35,244 bases of DNA from JASSUD01 sp031963005 (GTDB taxonomy: Bacteria > Pseudomonadota > Gammaproteobacteria > Burkholderiales > Burkholderiaceae): NCBI GenBank assembly GCA_031963005.1, contig JASSUL010000016.1, forward strand, positions 1 through 35,244, read 5' to 3'. A program made the position numbers and the translations under genes. Shown here one piece after another: positions 1 through 8,826 of the stretch. Under the pieces are notes generated by a model. It was not told the origin of the DNA. It ran no database searches and saw only the letters and a program-made list of their open reading frames with translations. The first letter of the stretch is position 1. Each line of letters opens with the position of its first letter.

Positions 1-10
1 CTGGCTCTCC

Positions 11-904
11 CTAAACAAGCTCCGGCTCAGGAATTATAGAAAGTGCATTTGGATCAACGGTTGCACTTGATTCTTGAGACCTCCGATTACGGATTCTTTC
101 AGTGACTATTTCTAATGGGACAGCCCTGTATGGATTCATATGCAGCACTGTCTTTATTTTGGACGAGAGTAAATCTATTAACTGATCCTCTTTATTTGGC
201 GTTATAAATATAGATGCAAATTTTTTCAAGAGTAGCTTGACAGAATCAATAATATAGAAAAATATAGTACTGAAAATGTTTTCATGTGATTTCAGCGATT
301 TATTTAATATAATTTTAAGTGTTTCTAGGTTTTTGAAAAGAGGGTCATTTTCCTCAATTTTAGGTATTGATGCATAAATTATATTCAAATTATCATTAAT
401 TATTTCTTTCGCACATTCAACCTCATTATCTTCACATTTTGATTCAAATACATCAGAACTATGATTATCAATTTCAATCTTAAATCCATAGGCATAATCT
501 TTTTTTATTAAATTCAATTCAAGAATTAAATTTAATATGTCTTTCATATTTTCACTTAAACTTTCGATCCTTTTCCTATCATTTTTAAGTAAAGTTTCAT
601 AATTTTTAGAATTAGGTGATATAGAAATATTGGGTAATACAGAAGATAATAATAGTGAAAATAAAAGTATGTCGCATGCCTTTTGAAGATAAGTTATAGC
701 GCTATTATCTCGACTTTCACAAAAAACCAATTCTAGACAATTTTGTGCATCATCAAAGAATTCTGAGTCATTAACATTTTTTGGGTCATCAACGCCGGAG
801 TACCCTTTCTCTTTGACAGGTTCTACATCTTCGTTAGGAATCTGGCGTTGGGAAAACTTTTGAGGAATCTTAGGCGAAGAGCTAGATGTTATGGCTTCTG
901 ACAT
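11..904 (-). CDS. AT-rich orphan protein, unknown function
   Basis: I do not recognise this protein. The start is placed at the ATG at 904 because an AAGGGG ribosome-binding site lies six bases upstream; the frame stays open to 940 but nothing supports the upstream Met. This gives 297 residues. The N-terminus is Ser/Pro/Lys-rich and polar (starts MSEAITSSSSPKIP), with no signal peptide. Two hydrophobic stretches are visible, around 'ILLFSLLLSSVLPNISI' and 'IFFYIIDSVKLLLKKF', and could be amphipathic or membrane-associated helices. The rest is rich in Asn, Lys, Glu and Ile. Base composition is far more AT-rich than the core genes of the window, which suggests recent acquisition. A secreted or effector role is possible given the neighbourhood but nothing in the sequence shows it. 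Confidence 0.6.
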   Translation of the reverse strand: MSEAITSSSSPKIPQKFSQRQIPNEDVEPVKEKGYSGVDDPKNVNDSEFFDDAQNCLELVFCESRDNSAITYLQKACDILLFSLLLSSVLPNISISPNSKNYETLLKNDRKRIESLSENMKDILNLILELNLIKKDYAYGFKIEIDNHSSDVFESKCEDNEVECAKEIINDNLNIIYASIPKIEENDPLFKNLETLKIILNKSLKSHENIFSTIFFYIIDSVKLLLKKFASIFITPNKEDQLIDLLSSKIKTVLHMNPYRAVPLEIVTERIRNRRSQESSATVDPNALSIIPEPELV

Positions 905-940
905 AAAAAACCCCTTAAAAGAATGAAAAAGTCCCAACAA

Positions 941-1148
941 AAGTAGATCGAAACCTTACTTCTACGGAATAATCTTATTATAAGATATAAATTATAAGGT
1001 TTTCACCCTAGAAATTTAAGGGGCCTAGGGCTACTTTGTTAAAAATAAGTGCGCCCTAGCTAGTTAAATGGAGTTGCGTAATAGTTGGAAAAATCAGTAA
1101 TCCCAAAGTAGTTTAGGATTCAAGTCTGTATAGATAACAAGGACTTAA
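941..1148. other. AT-rich intergenic region
   Basis: No gene is visible. On the minus strand the stretch around 970-1000 is rich in TATAAT-like words and could hold the promoter of the orphan gene at 11-904. Nothing else is supported. Confidence 0.35.
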
Positions 1149-1149
1149 A

Positions 1150-1490
1150 ATGGCCATAGCGCTGGCTGGATTTATAGGTTTTTTTCGTTGGGTACCGGAT
1201 CGCAAAATGCAAACTTTACCCTGTGGAAGCCATTTTACTGCCGGTATTTTGCGGAATGATTGCAGACTATGAAGGATGGAACGATCTGGATCAAGGCGCT
1301 TTGCATTTGATAAGCGCCTTTGCCAGTGAATATGGAGTCGTGCTGGACCAATTGAACGTGGCGGATAAATCCAACGAACTCACCGCGATCCAAGAATGAT
1401 TAGCCTTGTTAGATACAACGGGCGCAACGGTAACTATAGACGTGATGGATTACCGTTTCGATTGACTGGCTCAGTACGCATTATCCGCGC
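1150..1490 (+). pseudogene. ISAs1-family transposase remnant
   Basis: Fragments in shifting frames resemble ISAs1 ('H-repeat') transposases. The segment reading KLYPVEAILLPVFCGMIADY then EGWNDL matches the N-terminal 'KLYPLEEILLLALCAVIAGA' region of that family. It is followed almost at once by 'LHLISAFASEYGVVLDQLNV' and 'ADKSNELTAIQE', which match the catalytic-core 'LHLVSAFA…KSNEI.AIPELL' segment. A stop (TGA near 1399) is followed by the continuing 'LALLDTTGATVTIDVMD' motif. The long middle part of the protein is missing, so this is an internally deleted, multiply stopped relic. The family assignment rests on remembered motif similarity. Confidence 0.65.
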
Positions 1491-1592
1491 ACCGGCCCCA
1501 ACTCTAATGAAATACAAGGTGGCCCTGCTATTTTTAGCCCTGCCGAGTCCCTCTTTTGAGGCTGCGGATATCGCTGGATCATCCGCATTTGC

Positions 1593-3146
1593 CTAGGAAA
1601 AATCGATTTTTCCGGTCATTAATAAAAATGCTGCCAAGCTAGCCGCACCGATGAGCGCAGCGACTATCCCCATTTCTAAGCGTGTTAACAAAGATTGCTT
1701 CGTAGTCTGCTGCTTGCGCGCCCAAATATAGACCGGCAAACCTAATGCAAATAGCAAGGTCGATAATAGGACAAAGCGAGGACCTGCGGCATACAGTAGC
1801 CAGGCAGCATATAAGCTCCCCAATACCCCCGTAAACAATGCCGTCCTACGCTGCGCCCCAAAGTATTTTTGCCCTTGCGCAGTCAAAGCATAACGCCATA
1901 GATAAGCCGTACTAGAAAGATAAGGAGGAAGTAGCATCACCCCCGCTACAGACACTAAGAAAATCCATGCATCTTGAACAAAAAGCACCGAAAACAGTGC
2001 AATTTGCATCATCGCGGTCGATACCCATAAAGAAGGCGCAGGGGCATGGAAACGATTGGTTTTAGCCAAAAATTTAGGAAACACCCCTGTTTTAGCCCCT
2101 TCATAGGGCAATTCGGCCACTAAGATCGTCCATGCAATCCAGCAGCTACACAATGCCACTAGCAAAGCCCCAATCACAAAGACCGCTCCCCAGGATCCCA
2201 CAATGGCTTCCAGTACATAGGCGGCGGAAGGGGCAGGCAGTTGTGCTAGTTCAGCTTGCGAAAGCACCCCGAATGGCAATGCCGATAAAAAGAAATACAG
2301 TACCGTGCATACCCCCAAACCAATGAGTGTAGCGCGGCCTACTTGCCGACTGTCCTTTGCGCGATCCGACACCACAACAGCCCCTTCAATGCCAATAAAG
2401 GCCCAAAGCGTGACTAACATGGTACTTTTTACTTGGGTCATCAGACCGCCCAGGCGTGCGGTATCGCCCCATAAATTCAATTGAAGTTCAGACCAACGCA
2501 CTGCAGAGGCCATAATGCAAACCACGATGAATATCGCGGTCAGATTCACCGCGCTGGCTAAAACATTGAGCATAGCCATACGCTTTGCGCCTAACAAGGC
2601 CACGGCATGCATTAACCAAATCAGTGCGGACCCTCCCGCAAGACACAGCATTTTTTGATAGGCGAGCGCTGGGAAAAAATACGCTAATGTTTTCATCACT
2701 AGCACGGCAAAAGCCACATTTCCAAATGTCGCTCCTAGCCAATACCCCCAGGCAATCTCGAATCCTACTAATGCGCCAAATCCTTCTCGCGCATAGGCAT
2801 ACACGCCTGCAGTGAGCTCAGGACGTGCCTGATTGAGCAAGCGAAAGCTATTGGATAAAAACAGCATTCCGATAAAGGTAATGCCCCAGGCCAATATCAC
2901 TGCCAGTAGACCTGCGCCGCGCGACATATTTTGGGGAAGATTAAATGCTCCTCCCCCGACCATTGAAGCGATAACCACGCCGGTGAGCAAAATTAAACCT
3001 AATTTTCGGGGTGCTGCGCCTTGTGGAGCAGAAGCAGGAGTATGCGTGCCGGTAGAAGATTCTGGTGGTAAAGAAGCCGTTGACTGCACAGTTGCAGGGG
3101 CCAAATCTGGAGAAAGGGTAGGAACCGTAGCCATCGCAATAGGCAA
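1593..3146 (-). CDS. arcD: Arginine/ornithine antiporter (APC family, ArcD/YdgI type)
   Basis: Inner-membrane basic amino-acid antiporter of the APC superfamily, probably exchanging arginine for ornithine (or a related cationic pair). After a Pro/Ser/Thr-rich N-tail of about 45 residues, the protein opens with 'KLGLILLTGVVIASMVGGGA' and 'FNLPQNMSRGAG', closely matching E. coli YdgI/ArcD ('GLSALTALVLSSMLGAGVF…LPQNMA'). Further matches are 'YAREGFGALVGFEIAWGYWL' and 'LWAFIGIEGAVVVSDRAKD'. About 12-13 hydrophobic helices are visible over 517 residues, a usual family length. The start is uncertain: a TTG at 3146 has a weak GCGGA upstream, and the first ATG is four codons later at 3134. Uptake of host arginine would suit an intracellular life. 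The exact substrate is inferred. Confidence 0.78.
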   Translation of the reverse strand: MPIAMATVPTLSPDLAPATVQSTASLPPESSTGTHTPASAPQGAAPRKLGLILLTGVVIASMVGGGAFNLPQNMSRGAGLLAVILAWGITFIGMLFLSNSFRLLNQARPELTAGVYAYAREGFGALVGFEIAWGYWLGATFGNVAFAVLVMKTLAYFFPALAYQKMLCLAGGSALIWLMHAVALLGAKRMAMLNVLASAVNLTAIFIVVCIMASAVRWSELQLNLWGDTARLGGLMTQVKSTMLVTLWAFIGIEGAVVVSDRAKDSRQVGRATLIGLGVCTVLYFFLSALPFGVLSQAELAQLPAPSAAYVLEAIVGSWGAVFVIGALLVALCSCWIAWTILVAELPYEGAKTGVFPKFLAKTNRFHAPAPSLWVSTAMMQIALFSVLFVQDAWIFLVSVAGVMLLPPYLSSTAYLWRYALTAQGQKYFGAQRRTALFTGVLGSLYAAWLLYAAGPRFVLLSTLLFALGLPVYIWARKQQTTKQSLLTRLEMGIVAALIGAASLAAFLLMTGKIDFS

Positions 3147-3373
3147 AAATCCGCAATATTACTTGAGATTCGCGATGATGTTGGGAAATTTTTTCAGAAA
3201 CAGTTTTAGGGGATGAGTGATGCATGCGCTCAGGGAATAGAGACCCTTTTCAAGATTTTGGGCCGAAGAGGAACAGAATCACAGGGGGCATTCTTCAGAG
3301 CCTTCCAAAAGCGGACCACCGCATCCTTTTTATATCATGCTTGGGTTACTCTTTTTAGCTTCGGAGAAAATTC

Positions 3374-4831
3374 ATGTCTTTCTTTGGCGTGTTGTCTTGC
3401 TTGATTCCTCGGTTCCATGGATTTGCTGAGCAAACGAGCCCCCAAGCAACCCAGGAGCTCACATCAAAAGCAAACTATGCTCAAGACACTCTCACGCGCG
3501 TAGAGGATATGCCTCCATCTACGCGCAATGTGTTTGATTTACCCCCAGAGATCCTCCTCCACATTATGGAATCACTCTCTGCTCGGGAGAAAACGGGCTT
3601 CAAGAGCGTGAGCCGTAGAGCCAATGAGATCGCTAGCGCAGCCTTATGGCAACCTTCTTGGGTCAGCGCAAAACTTTTTGTCAGCCAAACAGAAGTGGCC
3701 GATTTTATGCGCTTACGCTATGAAAAAAAGCCTACCTCCACCGCCCTGCGCAAGATCTATCATGCCGTTTCCAACGGAAAGATCCAGCCATGTCGTTTGC
3801 TCGCTGTATTAAATATGCTGCATCAGAAAAAAGAGGAACGGCATGTTGAAGGCCTGGTCACCGCAGGCTTGATAGAGCAAGCCGCTCTTGATCAAGTCCA
3901 GTTAACGCCAGCAAAATGTCAATATTTATGCTCGGATCAAGTCATCGTTGCGTTAGCAAAAGGTTTTCAAGCAGATTTACAAGACCTGGCCATATTGCCC
4001 GATACCTTGGTCGAAAATCTGCCCGATACCTATGGACAAATAAGCCTCAAGCGTACTTTCTTTGAACTGAGAGAAGAGCAAAGCATGCAGGAAATGCTGG
4101 GCTCGAGCGAAGAAGATAGGGATGCCATCGAAGCGCGCTATTACGCATTAAAAAAGGCCATCTTGCAAAATCCATGGTTGATGCAAATTGATACCCTAGG
4201 TTGGTATGTGCCATTGCGCAGTGCTATCGAAGAGAATGATGTCTACTTCATGGCTATCGCACTCAGTTATGAAGCCGATATAAGCTATAAAAGCCAAAAT
4301 GGAAGCGCTCTTTTAGCGCTTGCTGCGCATCGAGGGCGATCTGAAATGGCGCAACTGCTTCTCAACCACCACGCGGACCCCAGTGAGGTCAATGCAGAAG
4401 GCGATTCCCCCCTACACCTTGCCGCCTATCAAGGTAATGCGGAGATAAGCCATACGCTATTAAAAGCGTATTCCAAAAATGTGAATCAAGCGAATCATGC
4501 GCAATTCACGCCTTTACATTTAGCTGCACTTTCTGGCTGTTGTGCCACGATTAAAACGCTTTTAGCCTATGAGGCTGATATCAAACAATTAGACGCGCAA
4601 AAACGCAGTGCTTACGATCTAGCAAAAATTGCTGGTAAACAACAAGCAATGCATCTTTTACAAAGGAAAGGAGCCGCCATCGCACCGCGACCGGAATCCC
4701 CCAAAGTCAATCCCCGTCGTCGACACTTTGTAAGCCAGGAACTCCCCTTGTCAGAAATATCAAAACGATTACCTGCGTTAGCCAATGCCATTCCTGCAAA
4801 ACAGATCATGGCATTGGCTACATTGGTTTAG
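3374..4831 (+). CDS. F-box and ankyrin-repeat protein (candidate effector)
   Basis: 485 residues. A ribosome-binding site (GGAGAAAATTC) fixes the ATG at 3374. Residues about 52-92 form a canonical F-box: 'FDLPPEILLHIMESLSAREK' continuing to 'VSRRANEIASAALW', with the LPxEI…I…L core and the final LW seen in eukaryotic F-boxes. A helical middle region (95-275) is unrecognised. From about residue 278 to 435 there are four to five ankyrin repeats, including 'GDSPLHLAAYQGNAEISHTL' and 'FTPLHLAALSGCCATIKTLL'. In eukaryotes and in some intracellular bacteria, F-box proteins bind SKP1 of SCF ubiquitin ligases while the repeats bind the target. I infer a host-directed effector. No Sec signal is clear, though residues 1-18 are mildly hydrophobic. 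It converges on maeB with a 30-bp gap. Confidence 0.85.
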   Translation: MSFFGVLSCLIPRFHGFAEQTSPQATQELTSKANYAQDTLTRVEDMPPSTRNVFDLPPEILLHIMESLSAREKTGFKSVSRRANEIASAALWQPSWVSAKLFVSQTEVADFMRLRYEKKPTSTALRKIYHAVSNGKIQPCRLLAVLNMLHQKKEERHVEGLVTAGLIEQAALDQVQLTPAKCQYLCSDQVIVALAKGFQADLQDLAILPDTLVENLPDTYGQISLKRTFFELREEQSMQEMLGSSEEDRDAIEARYYALKKAILQNPWLMQIDTLGWYVPLRSAIEENDVYFMAIALSYEADISYKSQNGSALLALAAHRGRSEMAQLLLNHHADPSEVNAEGDSPLHLAAYQGNAEISHTLLKAYSKNVNQANHAQFTPLHLAALSGCCATIKTLLAYEADIKQLDAQKRSAYDLAKIAGKQQAMHLLQRKGAAIAPRPESPKVNPRRRHFVSQELPLSEISKRLPALANAIPAKQIMALATLV

Positions 4832-4861
4832 AGGCTGGTTTAGCGCTGCGTTTATTGATGC

Positions 4862-7153
4862 CTAACGCGCTGTGGCATCGGCCACCACTAAGGCCGCCAT
4901 ATTGATAATACGACGCACTGTTGCGGATTCTGTCAAGATATGAACAGGCTTTGCAGCTCCCAACAGAATCGGGCCAATAGCAATATTATTACCGGCAATC
5001 GTTTTTAGGAGGTTATAGGAGATATTGGCCGCGTCGATATTAGGCATCACCAAAATATTAGCATCGTCTTTCAATATGCAATCGGGCAGCACTTCTTTAC
5101 GTAACTGCGCATCCAACGCACAATCTCCATGCATTTCCCCATCAACTTCAAGATCCGGGGCCAATACTCGTAGACGCGCTAAAACATCACGCATCTTTTG
5201 TGCAGACGCGGCAGGGCTAGAACCAAAATTTGAATGAGAGACCAACGCAACCTTAGGCTCGATGCCAAAGCGCCGGACTTCTTCTGCAGCCAGACAGGTA
5301 ATTTCGGCCAATTCATCTGGGCTAGGGTCGATATTGATATGCGTATCCACTAGAAAGATTTGCCGACCTGGCAAAATCAATCCATTCATTGCAGCATATA
5401 CAGAACAGCCTGGGCGCTTACCGATAACCTGATCAATAAAGTGTAAATGGCGATGCGGTGTACTGATGGTGCCGCAAATCATGCCATCGGCTTCTTTTTT
5501 ATGCAGCAGCATCGCTCCAATCAGCGTAGTGCGTCGACGCATCTCGACCTTGGCAAGTTGCTTCGTAATGCCACAGCGCTGCATCATTTTGTAATATGTA
5601 TCCCAGTAATCATGGTAGCGCTCATCGTGCTCAGGATTCACAATCGTGAAATCTTTTCCTGGTACCAAGCGCAAGCTATAACGCGCAATGCGTTGGCTGA
5701 TAACTGCAGGGCGACCAATGAGAATGGGGTTTGCAATCCCTTCATCCACAATGACTTGCAGTGCACGTAAAACCCGCTCTTCTTCCCCTTCAGCAAAGAC
5801 AATACGTTTCTTTTCTAATGGCGCGCCTTTGGCTATGGAAAAGACGGGCTTCATTAGCGTACCGCTTTGATACACAAATTGCTGCAAATGCTGGCGGTAA
5901 GCCTCCATATCTTCTATCGGTCGCGTTGCAACGCCCGAATCCTGCGCAGCTTGCGCCACTGCAGGGGCAATTTTGACTAATAGCCGTGGGTCAAAAGGCT
6001 TGGGAATCAAATATTGCGGGCCAAATGCCGAATCTTCAAAACCATAGGCGCTCGCCACTATGTCGCTTTGCTCCTGTCGCGCTAACTCGGCAATTGCATG
6101 CGCTGCCGCAATTTCCATCTCTCGCGTAATCGTGGTCGCTCCTACATCGAGCGCTCCCCGAAAAATAAAAGGAAAGCACAGTACATTATTAATTTGGTTT
6201 GGATAGTCCGTACGCCCTGTGGCTAAAATGGCATCGGGACGCACGCCCAGCGCCAATTCGGGAAGAATCTCGGGATTCGGGTTCGCCAGCGCAAAAATCA
6301 ATGGCGAGGGCGCCATTTTTTTCACCATTTCAGGCTTTAACACTCCACCTGCAGATAAGCCTAAGAAAATATCGGCACCTTCGATCACGTCGTCCAAAGT
6401 CCGCGCAGCAGTGGGCTGTGCAAAGCGGATCTTGTCTGCATCCATTAACTCGGTACGCCCTTCATAGACTACACCAGCCAAATCGGTGACCCAGATATTG
6501 TGCAATGGCAAGCCTAAATCTACCAGTAAATCCAAACAAGCCAATGCCGCAGCGCCGGCTCCAGAGACAACTATTTTCACGTTTTTAATATCGCGATTCG
6601 TCACGCGCAGACCATTGGTCAAGCCTGCTGCAACCACAATAGCCGTACCGTGCTGATCATCATGGAATACCGGGATTCGCATGCGTTTACGGCACTCGCG
6701 CTCGACAATAAAGCAATCCGGTGCCTTGATATCTTCTAGATTAATGCCCCCAAAAGTCGGCTCTAAGGCACAAATGACATCGACTAATTTGTGGGGATCT
6801 TTTTCATTGATTTCGATATCAAAGACATCGATGCCCGCGAATTTTTTGAAAAGCACAGCTTTGCCTTCCATCACGGGTTTAGACGCCAAAGCGCCTATAT
6901 CGCCTAAGCCTAAAACGGCCGTACCATTGGTCAATACACCAACCAGATTTGCACGCGCGGTATAGCGCGCGGCATCTAAAGGCTGTGCTTGTATCGCTTC
7001 GCACGCTGCCGCTACACCCGGAGAATAGGCCAGCGCTAAATCGCGTTGGTTTAATAACGGTTTAGTCGGCGTAACCGATAATTTTCCTGGAGTAGGATAT
7101 TCGTGATACGCCAGCGCGGCTTCGCGCAAAGTACTGTCATTCACGGTAGGCAT
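4862..7153 (-). CDS. maeB: NADP-dependent malic enzyme with phosphotransacetylase-like C-domain
   Basis: Oxidatively decarboxylates malate to pyruvate, making NADPH, in the cytoplasm. The N-terminal 420 or so residues hold the malic-enzyme domain: 'YHEYPTPGKLSVTPTKPLLN', 'QRDLALAYSPGVAAACEAIQ', 'GLGDIGALASKPVMEGKAVL', 'IPVFHDDQHGTAIV' and the Rossmann loop 'VVSGAGAAALACLDLLV'. The remainder is a phosphate acetyl/butyryltransferase-like domain ('KRIVFAEGEEERVLRALQVI', 'ADGMICGT', 'NILVMPNIDAANISYNLLKT'), which in MaeB proteins is regulatory and binds acetyl-CoA. The ATG at 7153 gives 763 residues, close to E. coli MaeB (759); the frame is open to a TTG at 7186 but the extension looks unrelated. 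No strong ribosome-binding site is seen. The gene is intact. Confidence 0.93.
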   Translation of the reverse strand: MPTVNDSTLREAALAYHEYPTPGKLSVTPTKPLLNQRDLALAYSPGVAAACEAIQAQPLDAARYTARANLVGVLTNGTAVLGLGDIGALASKPVMEGKAVLFKKFAGIDVFDIEINEKDPHKLVDVICALEPTFGGINLEDIKAPDCFIVERECRKRMRIPVFHDDQHGTAIVVAAGLTNGLRVTNRDIKNVKIVVSGAGAAALACLDLLVDLGLPLHNIWVTDLAGVVYEGRTELMDADKIRFAQPTAARTLDDVIEGADIFLGLSAGGVLKPEMVKKMAPSPLIFALANPNPEILPELALGVRPDAILATGRTDYPNQINNVLCFPFIFRGALDVGATTITREMEIAAAHAIAELARQEQSDIVASAYGFEDSAFGPQYLIPKPFDPRLLVKIAPAVAQAAQDSGVATRPIEDMEAYRQHLQQFVYQSGTLMKPVFSIAKGAPLEKKRIVFAEGEEERVLRALQVIVDEGIANPILIGRPAVISQRIARYSLRLVPGKDFTIVNPEHDERYHDYWDTYYKMMQRCGITKQLAKVEMRRRTTLIGAMLLHKKEADGMICGTISTPHRHLHFIDQVIGKRPGCSVYAAMNGLILPGRQIFLVDTHINIDPSPDELAEITCLAAEEVRRFGIEPKVALVSHSNFGSSPAASAQKMRDVLARLRVLAPDLEVDGEMHGDCALDAQLRKEVLPDCILKDDANILVMPNIDAANISYNLLKTIAGNNIAIGPILLGAAKPVHILTESATVRRIINMAALVVADATAR

Positions 7154-7456
7154 AAGAGGTTGCCGAAAAAAGAAGGAAAAGATCAATAAGCACAGCAGGC
7201 GCCGGCCTATCTCTGAGAACGCTCAATTGTAGCGCTACTGGCCTTGGGATGTGCGAAAGGCGATCTATTTTTGGGAAACAAGTAGAAATGGCATGTTCAT
7301 CTCACTTCCCTATTTCCATCATCATTTTAATCATAATTTGAGAGAAAACAGTACTGGCCTTTTAGGTTAGTTCGTGTCTCTAAACGCTATTTCGCACTCC
7401 TCTCCAATCATTGCATCTGCTGTATTACTGTAGAAATAAATGTTTGGAGGATAGCC

Positions 7457-8569
7457 ATGCTTCAGCTCAATCTGTTTAGTAGATTAATTCCCAACTCCAT
7501 AAGTATGCCAAGGATATTCAGGGGCTTTACCACCTGTTTAAATCCTTCCCGCTCCCCTTCTTCATCCTTAAATTCTTCAAACTTCTCACGCTTGAGCTCA
7601 ATGCGCAGTGCCAGCGCAGCACGCAGTGCTACGCCTGCCTCTTTTCACCCACCTATGCTTTCCAACGTACCTGCTATGGCCGCTCGATCTGAGTCCGCTT
7701 CACATCAATTTACTAACTTAGCGATGTCGCCTGTTAATCGGATATATGTTAATTCGCAAACATCGAAAAGCTTGCGTATGCCCGATGACCAGGTTTTCCA
7801 ATTACTAGACAACGCCCATATTCAGCCTAGCTATGACATTGAAGTCTATCAACAAAAGTATGAAGAACTCAGCAATAAAATGCGCACCATTAAGTTCCCA
7901 ATAGCCATTCCTGACTTCCGTAGAATATTTTGCTGTATCAATGCGCAAACTATGGCTTGCGCGGGGGAGAAAAAAAAGGGATTCAATGCAAACTATATGT
8001 ATACATGCCCAGAGTCTGGGGGAACGATAATGGCCGGCATGATGCCTGACCCTAATAACCAGCGTAATATGGAAGCTTTTAACGACTTATGCAAAAAAAA
8101 TAATGTAGGGCTTATTATTGATTTGACAGAATTGGATGAACATGCCCCCTATAACGATAGTTTAAAACCCGACATTGATATCATCCGCGCCCCTACGCGA
8201 GATCATGCCCCGATTTCTCATGAGAAACTTGATAATCTCGGATGCAAAATCTATAAAGCATTGAAAGAGGGGAAAACCATTTATTTACACTGCAAAGGGG
8301 GTATGGGACGTACAGGGATTGTACTGAGTGTGGTGCGCATGCTATTAATATTGGACACCCTAAAAAAACCTGGTGACCTTCTTCCTTATAATGATTTTCA
8401 ACTAGCGGACGAGGCCTTAGAGGAAGTACGCAAAGCACGCCGCCATGATATGGTGAACATAGCTGGTTATATTGATTTAGTAGAATACGCCCGAGCCCTT
8501 TTGGAAAAACGAAAATCAGAAATGCTGAAACTGCCTGAACTCTCGTTTCCCAAGCTCTCGTTTGAATAG
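7457..8569 (+). CDS. Dual-specificity / tyrosine phosphatase (candidate effector)
   Basis: 370 residues, starting at the ATG at 7457 after a strong GGAGG six bases upstream. The C-terminal half carries a Cys-dependent phosphatase domain: the P-loop 'LHCKGGMGRTGIVLS' gives nucleophile Cys279 and Arg285 (HCxxGxxR), and 'APTRDHAPIS' supplies a likely general acid, Asp249. The sequence leading in ('VGLIIDLTELDEHAPYND') is typical of Cdc14/CDKN3-like dual-specificity phosphatases. Residues 1-100 are Ser/Arg/Ala-rich and low in complexity, with many Met, like a disordered or translocation leader. All visible catalytic residues are present, so it is probably active. Eukaryote-like phosphatases in intracellular bacteria are often secreted; that role is inferred. 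Ser/Thr, Tyr or phosphoinositide specificity cannot be told. Confidence 0.85.
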   Translation: MLQLNLFSRLIPNSISMPRIFRGFTTCLNPSRSPSSSLNSSNFSRLSSMRSASAARSATPASFHPPMLSNVPAMAARSESASHQFTNLAMSPVNRIYVNSQTSKSLRMPDDQVFQLLDNAHIQPSYDIEVYQQKYEELSNKMRTIKFPIAIPDFRRIFCCINAQTMACAGEKKKGFNANYMYTCPESGGTIMAGMMPDPNNQRNMEAFNDLCKKNNVGLIIDLTELDEHAPYNDSLKPDIDIIRAPTRDHAPISHEKLDNLGCKIYKALKEGKTIYLHCKGGMGRTGIVLSVVRMLLILDTLKKPGDLLPYNDFQLADEALEEVRKARRHDMVNIAGYIDLVEYARALLEKRKSEMLKLPELSFPKLSFE

Positions 8570-8620
8570 ACCTCTGTGCTGATAAACATAGAAGCCTATT
8601 TATATATGACGCATTGCTAA

Positions 8621-8720
8621 GAGCCTGTTCATAATCTCCAGAAATCACTCTTAAGGCCATCATGCTGGGGTTCCTTCGTCACCCCAACACAACCCACTTT
8701 TGAAGATTTTGAACAGGTTG
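8621..8720. repeat. Short inverted-repeat element, GAGCCTGTTC ends (copy 1)
   Basis: About 100 bp bounded by GAGCCTGTTCATAAT on the left and a worn inverse (TTTGAACAGG) on the right, next to TAA on both sides. Inside is the hairpin core GTTGGGGT…ACCCCAAC in its 'short' form (GGTTCCTTCGTCAC). Related copies lie at 24079-24189 and 27721-27884. It is too small to encode a transposase. Confidence 0.75.
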
Positions 8721-8826
8721 TAAGCCCACCATAATTGGGTATACGAACTCTTCTCGCACGTGCTGCGCCGCTCATTTTCATCGCTTAATCAGTCCATATT
8801 GCGATTGCACCTCTTATTTGCGTATT

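Noticed and set aside
1396..1596. 66-codon open frame on the plus strand
   Set aside because: It lies across the ISAs1 transposase relic in another frame, and the relic explains the sequence better.
8193..8663. 156-codon open frame on the minus strand
   Set aside because: Antisense shadow of the phosphatase gene running into a repeat element.
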